Below are positions 1 through 12,130 of a DNA stretch of 64,000 nt, piece by piece. This stretch comes from Magicicada septendecula (lineage: Eukaryota; Arthropoda; Insecta; Hemiptera; Cicadidae). Each line of letters opens with the position of its first letter. Position 1 is the first letter of the stretch. Location of the stretch: positions 87,401,899 to 87,465,898 of the forward strand of contig CM068367.1 of NCBI GenBank assembly GCA_034769895.1. Direction: 5' to 3'. The position numbers and the translations under genes were made by a program. Under the pieces are notes generated by a model, which did no database searches, was not told where the DNA came from, and saw only the letters and a list, made by a program, of their open reading frames with translations.

Positions 1-900
1 TTATACGTCTACCAATGGTTTTAAAATATGAGGCCCAGGGGAAAAATATTAGAGGTCAAAATTTTGAAAACATCGTAAAAGTCAGTGAGAGGTATCAAAT
101 TAAAGAGCATTTTAACCACAACCGGCATATAGTTTTTAGCTTTGAAAATGTTTAAATTTGGAGGCACCAGAGCCCAAATAATATGCCAAAATTTTGAAAA
201 ATTCAGAAATATCCATGTGGGATATCAGATTAAAGATAATTTTTAACCTCAATATTAATATAGGTGTTTAGGTTCGAAAATTTAAAAATTCTAGGACACC
301 AGATCCAAAAATGTAAAAAATTTAGAAAAAATGTTTAAACATGATAGATATGAGACTACAGAGAACGATGTTAATTGTAACAGTTTGTGCCAGTTCAGCA
401 GCTCAGGGAACTTATTAGTGCATTTTGCATTGATATTACCTGTATTTTTATATTTTGGTATTTCTATTATGAATTATGTTGTTCTTGTATGCAACGCCAG
501 AATTATCGGTATTTTCGGTATACGTTATAATTATTATTATCGAACGAGTGAAACGAGTTCTCAGTTTTAACTCAACCGTTTAGTGTTTGGCTGTCTACCT
601 ACTTATCTATCTGTTTGGGGTATGTCTCAATTTAACTTTTGAATGTACAACCTATTTTCGTAAGACTTGGTGTACGTGTCCATATTCTTACCCTTCAGGG
701 CCCTATTGTTTTTTGAGCCTGTTCCACCCACAAGCAGGGAGCCGAGACAAAAATGTAAGGAGTCAAAAGTTTGAAAAAATCGCAAAAATTTAAGTGGGTT
801 ATCAAATTAAAGAGAGTTTTAATTACTACCTGAATAATAGCGCTCAGATTTGAAAACCTTCAAACTTTTAAGACACCAGAGCCAAAAAAATATATAAATG
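1..900. repeat. AT-rich dispersed-repeat modules (Helitron-like family?)
   Basis: At least three diverged copies of one module lie here (roughly 36-130, 165-260 and 735-830). Each has a GGTCAAAATTTTGAAAA-like block followed by a GGTATCAAATTAAAG-like block. The same module occurs at 46495-47390 and inverted at 25000-25300, so it belongs to a dispersed family rather than a local satellite. Open frames across it are short and look like chance. No terminal sequence is visible because the window starts inside it. Confidence 0.5.
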
Positions 901-1406
901 TTTTAAAAGGCGAAAGAACTTTGCTTGCAGCTTTAAGAAATAAAAATTATTAATTTGATATGAACTAGTAATAATTTTAATAACTAGTAATATGAACTTG
1001 TAATAAATGTATTTCGTCCAAAATTGTGAGTGAGCGAGTTCTACCCTCAGGGAGCTTACTAGTTATTTTTAATATAATTATAATCACAATCATTGAGAAA
1101 TCCGCCTATCAATCTAATTAATGATTCTAAAACACTTTCCACAATCTCTGTCTCCCCCACATTTCCCCTTCTATATAAATCCCTCTCCCATTACTTCGTT
1201 AACTGAAAGATCCATGTGTCAAACTGTCTCACTAGCATCTCACGTACTGTCACCTCCAGTCTTCCCATGTCTTACAAAATTTCATTCATCACTCCGTCAA
1301 TTCCTTTATGCGTGCATGTACCTAATAACTTGACTGTTCGTTCGAACGTTTGCTGAAATATATGTCTGCCAATACGTCTGCCTGCCTTCTGCCTCTCTGC
1401 CTTGTA

Positions 1407-1558
<152 letters not shown>

Positions 1559-1630
1559 ACTGCTTCCGTCCTTACTTTGCTTTCGGCACTACAAACTGTG
1601 TTATAAATACGATAGGGAAACAATCTCTTT

Positions 1631-1891
1631 GATTATATAATTACCTTATTATTCACTCTAGCGATACAAAGTTTCGTCAGTTATGACGCGTTTCGGGACT
1701 AAGTCCCATCCTCAGATAACACTTAATTAATAAACTAATACATTAAAATCGCAACCATGATACTGGTCAAACTAATTAATGTATTAGTTTATTAATTAAG
1801 TGTTATCTGAGGATGGGACTTAGTCCCGAAACGCGTCATAACTGACGAAACTTAGTATCGCTAGAGTGGATAATAAGGTAATTATATAATC
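1631..1891. repeat. Foldback palindrome with 116-bp arms
   Basis: The left arm (1631-1746) and right arm (1776-1891) are inverted copies with two mismatches, separated by a 29-bp spacer. The right arm contains CTGAGGA, a GGGAC-TTA-GTCCC hairpin and GAAA (1807-1831), a layout resembling the hammerhead core found in Penelope-like element termini. The transcript would fold into a very stable hairpin. I see no coding sequence. Confidence 0.85.
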
Positions 1892-2582
1892 ATATAATAA
1901 GTGATACGGTACGCAAAAAAATAAGTAATTGACAATTTCTTTCTTTATTATTACCAGTAACAGAATATTATTTTCATCATGATTATTATTGTCTACAACA
2001 ACGTTACGCGTTCTCGTAACAGAAGAATAGAACGACTCAGTCATCGTCGGATCAATAAGAGAGACGGACCGGACCGCACAGTGCCTCTGTAACCCAGAGA
2101 CAATGATAACGGATTTCTCAACAGCGGCCAGGTTTATTGTCATCTGTGCGGCAGCAGTGGCTCTATTCTTGTACTAACCTAAAGATACAGATTAATTTAC
2201 TGATTGACAACAACAACACCACGCGCAAGAAATAAATAACGGTTACATTCAGCTCTCGGCTACATGCGGCGTCCTTACCTCTAACTACTGTTGCTTTGTC
2301 GATAAGGTTTGAGTCTTTTCTCATGGTAGTTGAGTATTCCACGCGATTGGTAGAAATTAAAGCCCTATCACAGTACTTTTCAAACGCAACGTTATAGCTA
2401 TGCAAAAAAAACAATAGTTTGCCGCCAGACACATTGTAAACACATATAAAATAAAATAAAAACACATTAGCTCCGCCACTTGGAAAAAAAACCCAGTGAG
2501 TGGCAGTCAAATCAGCATGTATATAAAAAATGATTAAATTACAAATTATAAATATAAGAAAAAAGAATTCTAAATTTTTGTT

Positions 2583-2795
2583 GTATCGGCCATTTAAGGA
2601 ACACATACCAATTTCAATTCGTTATTCTTTGTTCTTTTCTTTTTCTCCAGTATTCTTTCATCTTTCAACTGTGTCTCTTCTTCCTGTCTTCAGTCCACTT
2701 TGAACCTGAGTTTTTCTCTCTCCTACCCTGGACTACTTCTATTTTTAATACTTTGCTGCTTCTCTTTCAATTGCCGAAAAACGTCTCTTTCAATT
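2583..2795 (-). mobile_element. LINE 3'-end fragment (copy A)
   Basis: This stretch closely matches 56416-56612 in the same orientation. The 56-kb copy continues into reverse transcriptase C-terminal coding sequence on the minus strand and ends in a poly-A tail, so this piece is the 3' part of the same LINE. Both copies stop at the same GTATCGGCC base, as expected of a true LINE 3' terminus. It is cut off at 2795, directly against integrase coding sequence, and a CTCTTTCAATTGC block is duplicated near that junction. Confidence 0.65.
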
Positions 2796-3761
2796 GCTGC
2801 TCGAAGAACACACCTATATCAAGAATATCAACAGAAGAGTTAGAGACTATATTCGACAGTGTCACATCTGTCAGCTAGTGAAATGCAATAACGACAGAAA
2901 AGAAGGGATCATGCAGACTATTAAATCGACCAGTAAGTTGGAAACAGTATTTCTAGATATATGTGGACCCTTACCTCGCAGTGGGGGAAGAAGACAGTAT
3001 AAGTTCATAATAATAATATTCGACCATTACTCCAAATTTACAAAACTGTACCCCATTAATCGGTCAACTACCAAGAAAATATTACACATAGTTACACAAC
3101 AATACATACCAGAAATAGGAACTCCAAGGTCAATCATCACAGACCACGGTACCCAATTCCGGGAAAGGAAATGGAAAGAAACCTTGGTAGACTTAGGTGT
3201 CAAACGTATAAAACCTCCGTCTACCATCCGAATAGCAACCCAGCGGAAAGGGTACTGAGGGAAGTCGGAAGGATCCTCAGGACTTATTGCTTCAATAAAC
3301 AACAGAAGTGGAGTAACTATATTGCTGTAACAGAAAACTTTATTAATTTAGCTTATCATGATTCAATAAGAGATACTCGTTGTACAATAATGTGTGAAAG
3401 GCCACCACCCCGAGAAATTACTGAGTTGATTAACTTCCCAAATAATCCTAATTACCAGTTCGATAACATGAGATTCTACAGCAGATTGGTGGAACAAGTA
3501 GAGAAGAGGAGGAAGAAATATAAGATGGTTCAACAGAAGGTAATCCAATACCAGGTCGGAGATAAAGTATTATTAAAAAACCGTGAATTGCCCAGCTCTA
3601 GGGAAGGGATAACCAAAAAGCTATTATTGCTTTATAATGGACCATATATAATCACCAAAAACAATAATAACAACACTTACATAATTAGTGATATAACTAC
3701 AAAAAGGATTAAGGGCACGTACAACCAGGCTTCATTAAAGAGATATCATGAGGCTAAGTAA
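2794..3761 (+). pseudogene. Ty3/gypsy-type integrase, 5'-truncated and frameshifted
   Basis: This is retroelement integrase, which inserts the cDNA copy into the host chromosome. Two overlapping frames (2794-3258 and 3171-3761) cover it. The first has the second half of the zinc-binding domain (CHICQ), the first catalytic Asp (FLDICGPL) and the second (IITDHGTQF). The second has the catalytic Glu (YHPNSNPAERV) at DD35E-like spacing and a C-terminal GDKVLLKNRELPSS region typical of Ty3/gypsy integrases. The frame changes near an AAAA run around 3208, so the copy is broken there. The HH half of the zinc domain, reverse transcriptase, protease and gag are missing upstream, where a LINE 3' end abuts. 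The Ty3/gypsy assignment rests on remembered motifs; a Ginger/Maverick-type integrase is less likely. Confidence 0.75.
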
Positions 3762-6700
3762 GACCATAAATAAAAAATAAAAAATAATTGTCAAAATTCA
3801 AAATAGAAGTAAGGCCAACTTAACCAGAATATTTTAGTAACATTATTTTGAACAAAATAATAAAAGAATAAAGTAGTTATCAAAATCCAAGAAGAAGTAA
3901 GGGTAGATTACACAAAAGATTTGAATAATTTAATATTGAAGGAAATAATAATAAAAATAATTAGAAACAGAGATAAACAATGGAATCCAAGAAAAGTAAG
4001 AATAGGGTTAATAAAAATCTAAAAGACAGAGTTTTAGATGAATTGATAAACAAAATATTGTGATGTAAATAAGAAGAAACAAATAAGACAATTGACAGTG
4101 AAATAATAAGACGAGACCGTAAAATAAAAATTACCATGAATGACTTAACAACTATCATTATAATGAAAAGAATTAATATAGTAACCATTGATACAGCTAC
4201 AAGTTAGAATTTTGTAAATTAAAAATGTTGAAGGAAGAATAGATATGTCAAACGTTTATCGCAAAGAAGAAGATGAAATGTTATCGATTAGAATATATGT
4301 AAACAATGTTGCCCCAAAGAAAGCTGAACACCTGAATAAATAAATGAAAAAGGAAAGATAATTAGATCTGAAAGTTAACAGAGTGAATAATTTCACGAGT
4401 ATTTTATTGTATTATTTTATTTGATTTAGTCGTGAATAGACTATTTATTATTGAGTGTGATTGACTGTAGAGATAGTTCCAGCAATCATTTTTACTGAGC
4501 AGACGGTAGGTCCCGTTGAACTCAGAGATTATGTATGGACGGCGGGTAAGTGGAGCCAAAGTTGCCCATCCGACCAGTTCCAATTAATATGATTAAAAGA
4601 ATTTAGTTAGGGAGGTAAAATCTTCGAGGGATAGAACGCTTATAGAAAGAAACAAGTATATCAGATCAAGAATGATGAATAATTGAATAACAAGAAATAA
4701 CATGGGAGATGATTCAATTGATGATTTCAACAAAACAATTACATTATTGTATTAAATAATCAATTTTGGTGGCGAGGCATTATGTAACGTGTCAAATGGT
4801 ATGACATAAAACCATGTAAGATTTGCAAGAGTAAATGAATGAGAGGCTGTACAATAAAAAAAAAAAACAAGTAACAAATAAATAAAAGAATGATAGCACA
4901 ACACTAATGACTATATTTGACAGACTCTAACTATGACTGACTATACCCAAATGTTTAGGTAAGGTGATGGGGAAAGATAAATGCAACATAAAATGAACGA
5001 TGAAGGAATATTCGAGGCCAAATACCCTATTCCAAGTAAATTATAATTTGTAATGACCATCTAAAAGTACAAACTAATGAGTATAGAATTATATAATAAA
5101 TAGTAAGTAAACATGTAATGAAATGATATAGAAAGTGTAAATGAACCAGTATAATAATAATAAAATAAGAGTACATTTATTGTAAAACCAAAAACACTAT
5201 TAGAATTGATTTAAAGTGATAGTAATAATCATAAATGTATAATTAATGTGGAACCCAAAAACATTATTACAAGTGAATTAAAATAGTGAGAAGTGATAAA
5301 GTGACAAATAAATAAAGATAAAATGTTTATTATCAGTAGGTCAAGGGGAGAATACTGATGAATGTAAAATATTAAGTTGCATTATTATGTGATGATTTTA
5401 AAATAATCATAGGTCATTTATGAGTATTAGGTTCATTATTATTGTTTAAAACTGCTAAGATATATTGTAATATTTAATTATTTATGTTCATGAAGTTATG
5501 TGCAAAGTTTTAAGACTAACAGACAATACATAATCTGTTGTACTAAAGTTAGACCAAGGAAATTATGTATTTTGTCTATAAGTAAAGGATTATATTGTTT
5601 TATAAGGTTTAGAAACCAACAAATGTTGTATTTTAAGTAATTATGTTAGTTTGTTTATGTAGAAGATGTTTTAAAGTAATAGCATAAATATCATTTGTTA
5701 GAATAAGTGTAGGTATAGGATTTCAGGCATGTTAGCTGCTAGGCCTATATAAAAAACTAGAAAATTGTAAATTTTAAGGTATAACAGCAAGGTTTAGTGA
5801 AATAATGAATGTAATATGAGTAGGTTTAATGATATTAATCTGCACAACAAAAATGTATTCGAAATAAGTAGTTTAAAATTAATTATTAAGAAAATTAGGT
5901 GGTAACAATGTAAAATCATTATTTGTTAACTAAAAGTAACCTTGTTTGGTTTCAAATTGATGTACAAGTTAAAAGCAAGACAATGGTGTTATTAGATTTA
6001 GATTCACAGTTAGTAAAAGGGAATTAGACCAATTTTGACCAATATATTTGACCAATTTTGCACAGAAAGACAATGTATTTCAATGACAATATCTCATCAT
6101 GTCCACCAATCAAATTTCGTATTTTAACCCTAGCAACAACAAATTTAGGAAAATAATCTGGGGAGTTCTTTAGTAACCATTAATGAGTAAAGACTGAAGA
6201 AATTACAGAGCTTGAGATTAAAAAAAAGTAATAGAAAACGAACAAACTAATAAAAACCTGAATATAGCGTCAGAGATTATTAATAATGATCCAAAAAGCA
6301 GTTCCAAGCGGACCACAGAAGTGGATAAATCACTAAAAGAAAAACCAACTATACCCAAGACATTTTAACTGGACCTGAGATGAGGAAACAGTCGCTAAAG
6401 TATAAACTATTTTTGAATTATCACGTAACGAAGACAGACAAAGTGAATTACACTAATAACATTGATTTCACACTCACTAATTAAAATTGTGGACTTATTT
6501 TGATAATGAACAATTAAAACTAACACCAAAACCACTATTCTAGTTATTTCTTGTGCGAAAACTGTAAATTAATTCAATACTGTATTAACCAACTTAACCT
6601 AGAAACACTAATTCTTTCGAACGTAGTTTGTGACCATAGTCGTCCATATTTTTTCAAATATATATAATAGTTGTATATTTATTGTAAAGCTTGTACTTTT

Positions 6701-7131
6701 ATTTGTGTGTTTCAATACTTTTTTCTGTAGCCAAGAGGACATTTACACGCCCTGAGATTATACGAAATCGACCATCATTTTACTGCTATCACCGGTTGAT
6801 AAACAGAATAGCCAACCGGCAATAAATAAAGTAAGCCAGGCAATTTGACTTAAATAATCTGGAACATTATTGTGTAACTAAAGGGTTTGAGAAATGGATA
6901 ATTAAACCATTATTATCTGTAATACTGTATGCTTGGTTTCCGATAGTTTTAAAAATAGATTTGATTTTGATACAATAAACATAACCTATTTCGAGTTACG
7001 AAGAAGAGTTGGCAACGCCGATTTCAGCAGAATTTTTGAAATGAACGGCGGGAAAAAGGTGAGTTCCACAGTAATAGTTATTATCATTACGGGACCTTTT
7101 TAAATTGTTATAGATTTGACGCTACCAACGT
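3762..7131. other. AT-rich stretch without a recognised gene; possible LTR near 4780
   Basis: There is no open frame of note and stops are dense in all frames. Lying directly downstream of integrase, it could include the element's 3' untranslated region and LTR; a TGTAACGTGTC near 4782 resembles a gypsy LTR start. I cannot find a second LTR copy to confirm this. Loosely repeated phrases (AAAACACTATTAGAATTGATTTA near 5190, AAAACATTATTACAAGTGAATTA near 5260) hint at internal duplication. Confidence 0.35.
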
Positions 7132-7374
7132 GTGGCAAATATAATACGCGATCCATTAGATTATTACAATATTTTTGGGGCAAGAATTGATGAACATAAA
7201 GGTTTTAATCTAGAACAGATAAAAAAGAATGTGTCGACAGAGAAAAGGAATAAAGAGAATAATGAAAGGACCAAGAATACTGGTAAAAGTCAAAAAGGCG
7301 TTAAGTTACGAAAGATCGTCAAAAGTTATTTTAAACTGGCCAATATAAAAAAGACTATAGAAATAAACTTATGA
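7132..7374 (+). CDS. Unassigned lysine-rich 80-residue open frame
   Basis: I do not recognise this frame. It encodes about 80 residues, very rich in Lys, Asn and Glu, and begins with a non-ATG codon, so the start is uncertain. If the preceding AT-rich DNA were an LTR, this would sit where a gag gene starts, but no gag motif (zinc knuckle, capsid) is visible. A chance frame in purine-rich DNA is equally plausible. Confidence 0.15.
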   Translation: MANIIRDPLDYYNIFGARIDEHKGFNLEQIKKNVSTEKRNKENNERTKNTGKSQKGVKLRKIVKSYFKLANIKKTIEINL

Positions 7375-7764
7375 CGAGTGAAATTGATTATATGAAATGA
7401 AATCGAGGAGCATGTGGATTAGACAGAACAAAGAATGGAAGAATAAGAGAAAAAGAACATAGATAAATACATATTTAAGTAGACAGAAGAAACAAAACAA
7501 TTAACGTTTGTTTGGACACACGAATGACACAGATGTGACTTTGGAATAAATAATCGCTGAAAGTGAAACCGATGAAGTCCTGGAAGAAGTAGTATTCTGG
7601 ACGATACTGATGAACCTGTGGAGAAGAGAGACCTCGATGCCATGCATGCAACGAAGAGAATGGAGTCTGGTGGCAAAGCGGCGGTCCACATCCTATAGAA
7701 CCCGTGCTCAAATGAAATTTTTTTGATTCACTGAGAACGAAGAAAGAATGCCACCCCTAAGTAG

Positions 7765-8300
7765 TATCATTATCATCATCATCATCATCAACCTCAAGGA
7801 TTAGGTTTATCCAAAACCTGTTCCGGAACCCACTTCGCTATCGGCCGTCCTACCACACCGGTCTATATTCCATTGCTAGAACTGGCATGATGTCACCCGC
7901 CATTTTCTCAAATGTTCACACCACCTTCTTTTGTTGCTCCTTAACTGTTCCAACAATGGGCCACACCTACAGTTCCGTCCTTATATCCACATTCTTCTTT
8001 CTACCGAGAATGGTACAGTCCAGAGTACTCCTCAAACACTTCATCTCCGCTGCCTGAATCTTTGCTTTGTCTCTTTCTGTCATAACTCTGGCTTCATCTC
8101 CGTATATCAAAACTGGTACCGTTACTGTGTTACAAAACCTTATCGCTGTTTCCTTCTTCGTCTTATTTTTTAAGGCATCTGTCAATTGTTCCACAGATAT
8201 TCCTAAATTTGTTTAATCTTTCATCCAGATCAATTTCTGTCCCATATGTAATGTAACATCTCAAGTAACTGAAATGCTCATTCTCTTCCTTGTAGTAAAA
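7765..8300 (-). mobile_element. LINE fragment (RT C-terminus plus 3' end with ATC-repeat tail)
   Basis: Read on the minus strand, the upper part encodes a decayed reverse transcriptase C-terminal region: an HFSYLRCYITYG-like block, LNKFRNICGTI, VTVPVLIYGDEARVM and AEMKCLRSTLDCT. These match the connector and thumb region of RTE-like LINEs. The lower end terminates in (ATC)n at 7765-7791, which on the minus strand is a short tandem 3' tail. The same end sequence (tail, TCAAGGATTA, CCAAAA) recurs at 57514 and 63836. The copy is 5'-truncated and carries stops and indels. Confidence 0.7.
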
Positions 8301-9559
8301 AGTTATAATTGTTTACTGGCAAAATTATTAAAAACATTAGTATCACAATCTTAACGATAACTTGGAAATTTTAGAACGACTCCAGTGGATTTTTTTTTAA
8401 CAGGACCACAACATTTATTTATGATTTGAAAGTTGGCTAGTTTTATCAACATGCATCAACTCATTAACTAGCCGGAAAATCTTTATGTGAGTCAGTCGAG
8501 TCTCTATTCACAACTCTCTGCTTCCCTCTATACTTCCTTCACAAACTCTCTCATTCATCAATCCGTCAACGCGTCTGTATATCCACCTGCCTATCCATCA
8601 TTTGTTACCTCATTCAAACACCACTTGAAGTATCTCTACGCCAATACATCACCTTCGTGCTTCCTTTTTCTCTCATTTCTCTCATCCTTATCGCCGCCTT
8701 TCACATACTCGAATACACGTTCTTAACAATCGATTCGCACCGGCTTGTTGCAAATTTCCTACTACTGAGTCACTAAATCATACACGAAAGATGTGTTTGT
8801 TTATCTGTTTCTTCTACTCCTCCCCATCTCTAGAGAAATTAACACTTAATATTAAAAATTGGAAAACTCTTCCTATAAGTCGAATGTATCAAACGGTTGA
8901 GTTTTCTTAATTTTCAACCCTAGGCCCACCCCGAAATAAGCGGCTGTACTGTACACTACATAATGCTTGTCATAAAATACTACAGCTCTCTTTAAATACG
9001 AATTGTGTGTTCTTCTTTACCTCATAAAAATTAAGTTATTGTAAATAATGTATTGCCAATTTCTATTTAACTTACCTACGTAATTACATCAAATGCGATT
9101 TAATTTATTGTTTGCAAAGTATGCAAACTCTATAAACATAAATTTAAATACACAAAGAAAAGCGACTAATTTATCCTATAATTATCAAAAATAGCGGGCG
9201 TTGACTGCAGAAGATATCGATCGCTCACCGTCAACTCTCCGTTTTTATGTCATCTGGCACGGCCGACCGCCAGACTACGCGACACTATTTATTACTATAT
9301 CGACATACATGTCTAGGACATACTACGATGATAGATTGAACTGTTATTGCTAATGATAAATATGATACCTCATTTATCTAATGGATGGTGAGAAAGCTAA
9401 TGGATGAAAATAGAAAGTGGGGGGTCTTAAAATTAACTCGTAGAAAACAGAATATTTATACGTAGGGGGAAAAGTGAATGAATCTTTAATTGAACGACTT
9501 CTCTGTCATCCGGCTAACCATTTTGCAACCTGGAGGATTGTTCAGTTTTCATAATAGTA
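8301..9559. other. No gene seen; pyrimidine-rich segment at 8480-8720
   Basis: Only short chance frames occur. The segment 8480-8720 is C/T-rich and gives an open frame with unusual Ser/Pro content, but it has no domain and no sign of being a gene. Confidence 0.5.
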
Positions 9560-10824
9560 CGAGGATTGTTCAATAAAAACACGTTTGAGCCGTGACTTCG
9601 TCGCCATAAACGAATTTATTTGTTTATATCGTCTGTTTAAGTACTAGTGACGCGTCTGTCAAAAATATTTCCAGTTTGCTCTTTTCTAAGCGTTGTTACT
9701 GGGTTGAAAAGTGGCATACATGATAGAAAATCCGTCCAAAGATAATCTGCGTACCGTTATTCAGTTTTTGGCCGCTGAGGGGCGTCAGTCAATGGAAATT
9801 TATACGAGAATGAAAGCTCCATATGTTGGTGACTATAGTTATTCTCATACGGCAGTGATTGAGTGGTGCAATAAATTTCAACAAGGAAGAGAATCCACTA
9901 AAGATTTAGCCTGTTCCGGACCTGTACGTGTTGCAGCATCAGGTGAACATGTAAGGCAGCTGGAAACTCCTTTACGCGCAAATAGGCGCATCAAAGTTAT
10001 AGAGAACTTTCTCAAATGTTGAGCATCAGCGTGGGAACTGTTCATTCAATCATTTATAGTCTTGGCTATCACAAAGTTGCTGCTCAGTGGATTCAACGAC
10101 TGCTTACTGATGAGCAGAAAATTTGCGTTCGGCCTTATTTGATGTTAGGACAGCATTTGATGCGCTATCAACAACAGGGTAATGACTTTCTACACCAAAT
10201 TGTTGCCGGTGATGAGTCTTGGTGTTCTCACTACGAACCAGAATCCAAACGTCAGAGTACGCAGTGGAAGCATACACAATCTCCGAAGGCGAAAAAGTGT
10301 TGGTCCCAAACTTCGGCAGGAAAAGTAATGGTGACCGTATTTTTTATTATCAGGGTGTGCTGCTCTTAGATTTTAAATAACCTGGTGTCAACATCAACGC
10401 TGAGCGATATGCAGACAGCTTAAAACGCTTACAGGTCAGCATCAAGAATAAACGTCCCGGGAAGCTCACAAATGGTGGCATTCTTCTGCATGATAATGCT
10501 CGACCCCATGTAGCCCAGACTGCTTGGTCGTATGAAGTGGGAAGTCTTACAACATCCACCTTAGAGTCCCGACTTGTCCCCGTGCGATTATTATGTTTTT
10601 GGCTCATTAAAGAAATCACTAAAAGGATAGCGGTTCAAATCAGACGCTGAGGTAGAGTTTGCTGTTAGCGAATGGTTCCGCAAACAGCCGGAAGAATTTC
10701 ATCAGCATCTACAGATTAGTGCAACAGTGGGACTCATACCTTAATGTTAATGGAGACGTCCTTTAAAATCGTTGAAAAAAAAAGCTTTACAGCCTCTAAA
10801 CGTGTTTCTATTATAAAATCCTCG
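9560..10824 (+). mobile_element. Decayed mariner transposon
   Basis: The element is bounded by inverted repeats of about 25 bp: CGAGGATTGTTCAATAAAAA at the left (9560) and its imperfect inverse ending ATCCTCG at 10824. A TA dinucleotide precedes the left end, as expected for mariner target sites. The length, about 1.27 kb, is normal for mariner, and the interior is a broken transposase gene on the plus strand. The (CA)n tract begins just outside the right end. Confidence 0.85.
9711..10742 (+). pseudogene. mariner transposase, multiply frameshifted
   Basis: The intact enzyme would cut and rejoin transposon ends. The N-terminal part (9711-10022) matches the mariner helix-turn-helix region, with EIYTRMKAPY and AVIEWCNKFQQGR. 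A second frame (10016-10369) holds ISVGTVHSIIYSLGY and the first catalytic Asp in HQIVAGDESW, followed by YEPESKRQSTQWKH. The second Asp (LHDNARPH, about 10482-10505) and the third (SPCDYYVFGSLKKSL, about 10570-10615) are in other frames, consistent with DD34D. Between the last two Asp codons the distance is about 11 nt too short and not a multiple of three. Frame changes near 10016 and 10370 plus in-frame stops show it is dead. Confidence 0.85.
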
Positions 10825-10854
10825 AAAAAAATATATACAAGAATAATGTTAGCA

Positions 10855-10857
<3 letters not shown>

Positions 10858-10910
<53 letters not shown>
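10858..10910. repeat. (CA)n microsatellite
   Basis: About 26 CA units, starting about 30 bp beyond the mariner right end. Confidence 0.97.
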
Positions 10911-10913
<3 letters not shown>

Positions 10914-11639
10914 TATTTCTCTCTATCTACCTATCTGTGTAACCGTTGCGTGTTCGCGCTTCCGTGTGCAGTCCTGTCACAAATCGCCCACTCTCACAGC
11001 TTCGTCAATTAAAAGGTCTCATCATCAGTGTCAAGTAGCTTAACTTCTCTCAAAATTCTCCTACCTCGACAACTTGCACAAGTGTTGCTAAAACAATTCA
11101 TGGAAATTTCCAAGCCAGACAAAGCTAACTAATTAACTTCTATTAATAACGTTTCCAATTACGTACACAGCGTATAGAATTCCGATATTATGCACGTGTC
11201 ACACCGTGGAGGGAATGCGATAACATTACTATCGACGACATTACCTTGGATACGGTAAAGTATGTGTAAGTGACAAAGTGAAAATTAATATCGGAAAATG
11301 TGCGCGCAAGGTGAACGGAAACTCGAGAATGTTGGAAACAAGTCAAGCGTGAATCACGAGAGGACGAACGTACGAATAAGAAGAAGAAGAACGGAACGGA
11401 GTGAGGAAGTAGAGACGATAGCATCTCGACAACACGGCTTCCTAAATTAAAATTCACAAAACACAGTTAGTTATTTAGCACCTTCTGCAATAAACATTTA
11501 TTTAATTAACGAAGAACTGCCGACAAGAGAATTTACAGTACATTCATCACGTCGCACACTATTGTTAGGGAAATCTACGATAGTTTAGAGAAATTGAAGA
11601 TACTACTTATTCAATGTTCCGAATACGCGAATATTGTTT
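10911..11639. other. No gene seen
   Basis: Mixed-composition DNA with short frames only. A GAAGAAGAAG run lies near 11380. I recognise nothing else. Confidence 0.5.
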
Positions 11640-12056
11640 TCTTACTTCTCTTTTTCCTTTTTTTTCTTCCTCTTCTCCTTCTAATTTCCTCTTACTCATA
11701 CTCCTTCCTTACCCTCCTCATATTCCTCCACTTCTTGTTCATTATCTTTGTCTTCTTCTTCTTCTTCTTCTTCTTCTTCTTCTTCTTCTTCTTCTTCTTC
11801 TTCTTCTTCTTCTTCCCTTCCTTCTTCTTCTTTTACTTCCTTCGCCTTTCCATTATTCTTGTACTTCTTCTTTTCTTCTTTCGTCTTCTTCTTTTCCTCG
11901 TCGTCTCCTTCTTCTAATTTCGTTTGTTCCTTCTCCTCTCTCTCTTCTTTTCCTTCTTATTCTCCTTTTTATTTATTATCTTTCTCCTCCTCTTCCTCCT
12001 ACTTCACTTCTTCCTACTTATTTTCTTTTCTCTTTCTTCTTCTTTTTCAGGTTCAT
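11640..12056. repeat. Long polypyrimidine tract with (CTT)n core
   Basis: Over about 415 bp the plus strand is overwhelmingly C and T, with a clean CTT/TTC run at about 11752-11815. The Leu/Phe/Ser-rich frames over it reflect composition. Such tracts can form triplex (H-DNA) structures; that is inference. Confidence 0.9.
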
Positions 12057-12090
12057 CTCTGGCCACAAATTGGATGATTTTAATTGTTTC

Positions 12091-12092
<2 letters not shown>

Positions 12093-12128
<36 letters not shown>
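12093..12128. repeat. (AT)n microsatellite
   Basis: About 17 AT units just downstream of the polypyrimidine tract. Confidence 0.95.

Positions 12129-12130
<2 letters not shown>

Noticed and set aside
3027..3302. 91-residue frame on the minus strand
   Set aside because: Antisense shadow of the gypsy-type integrase.
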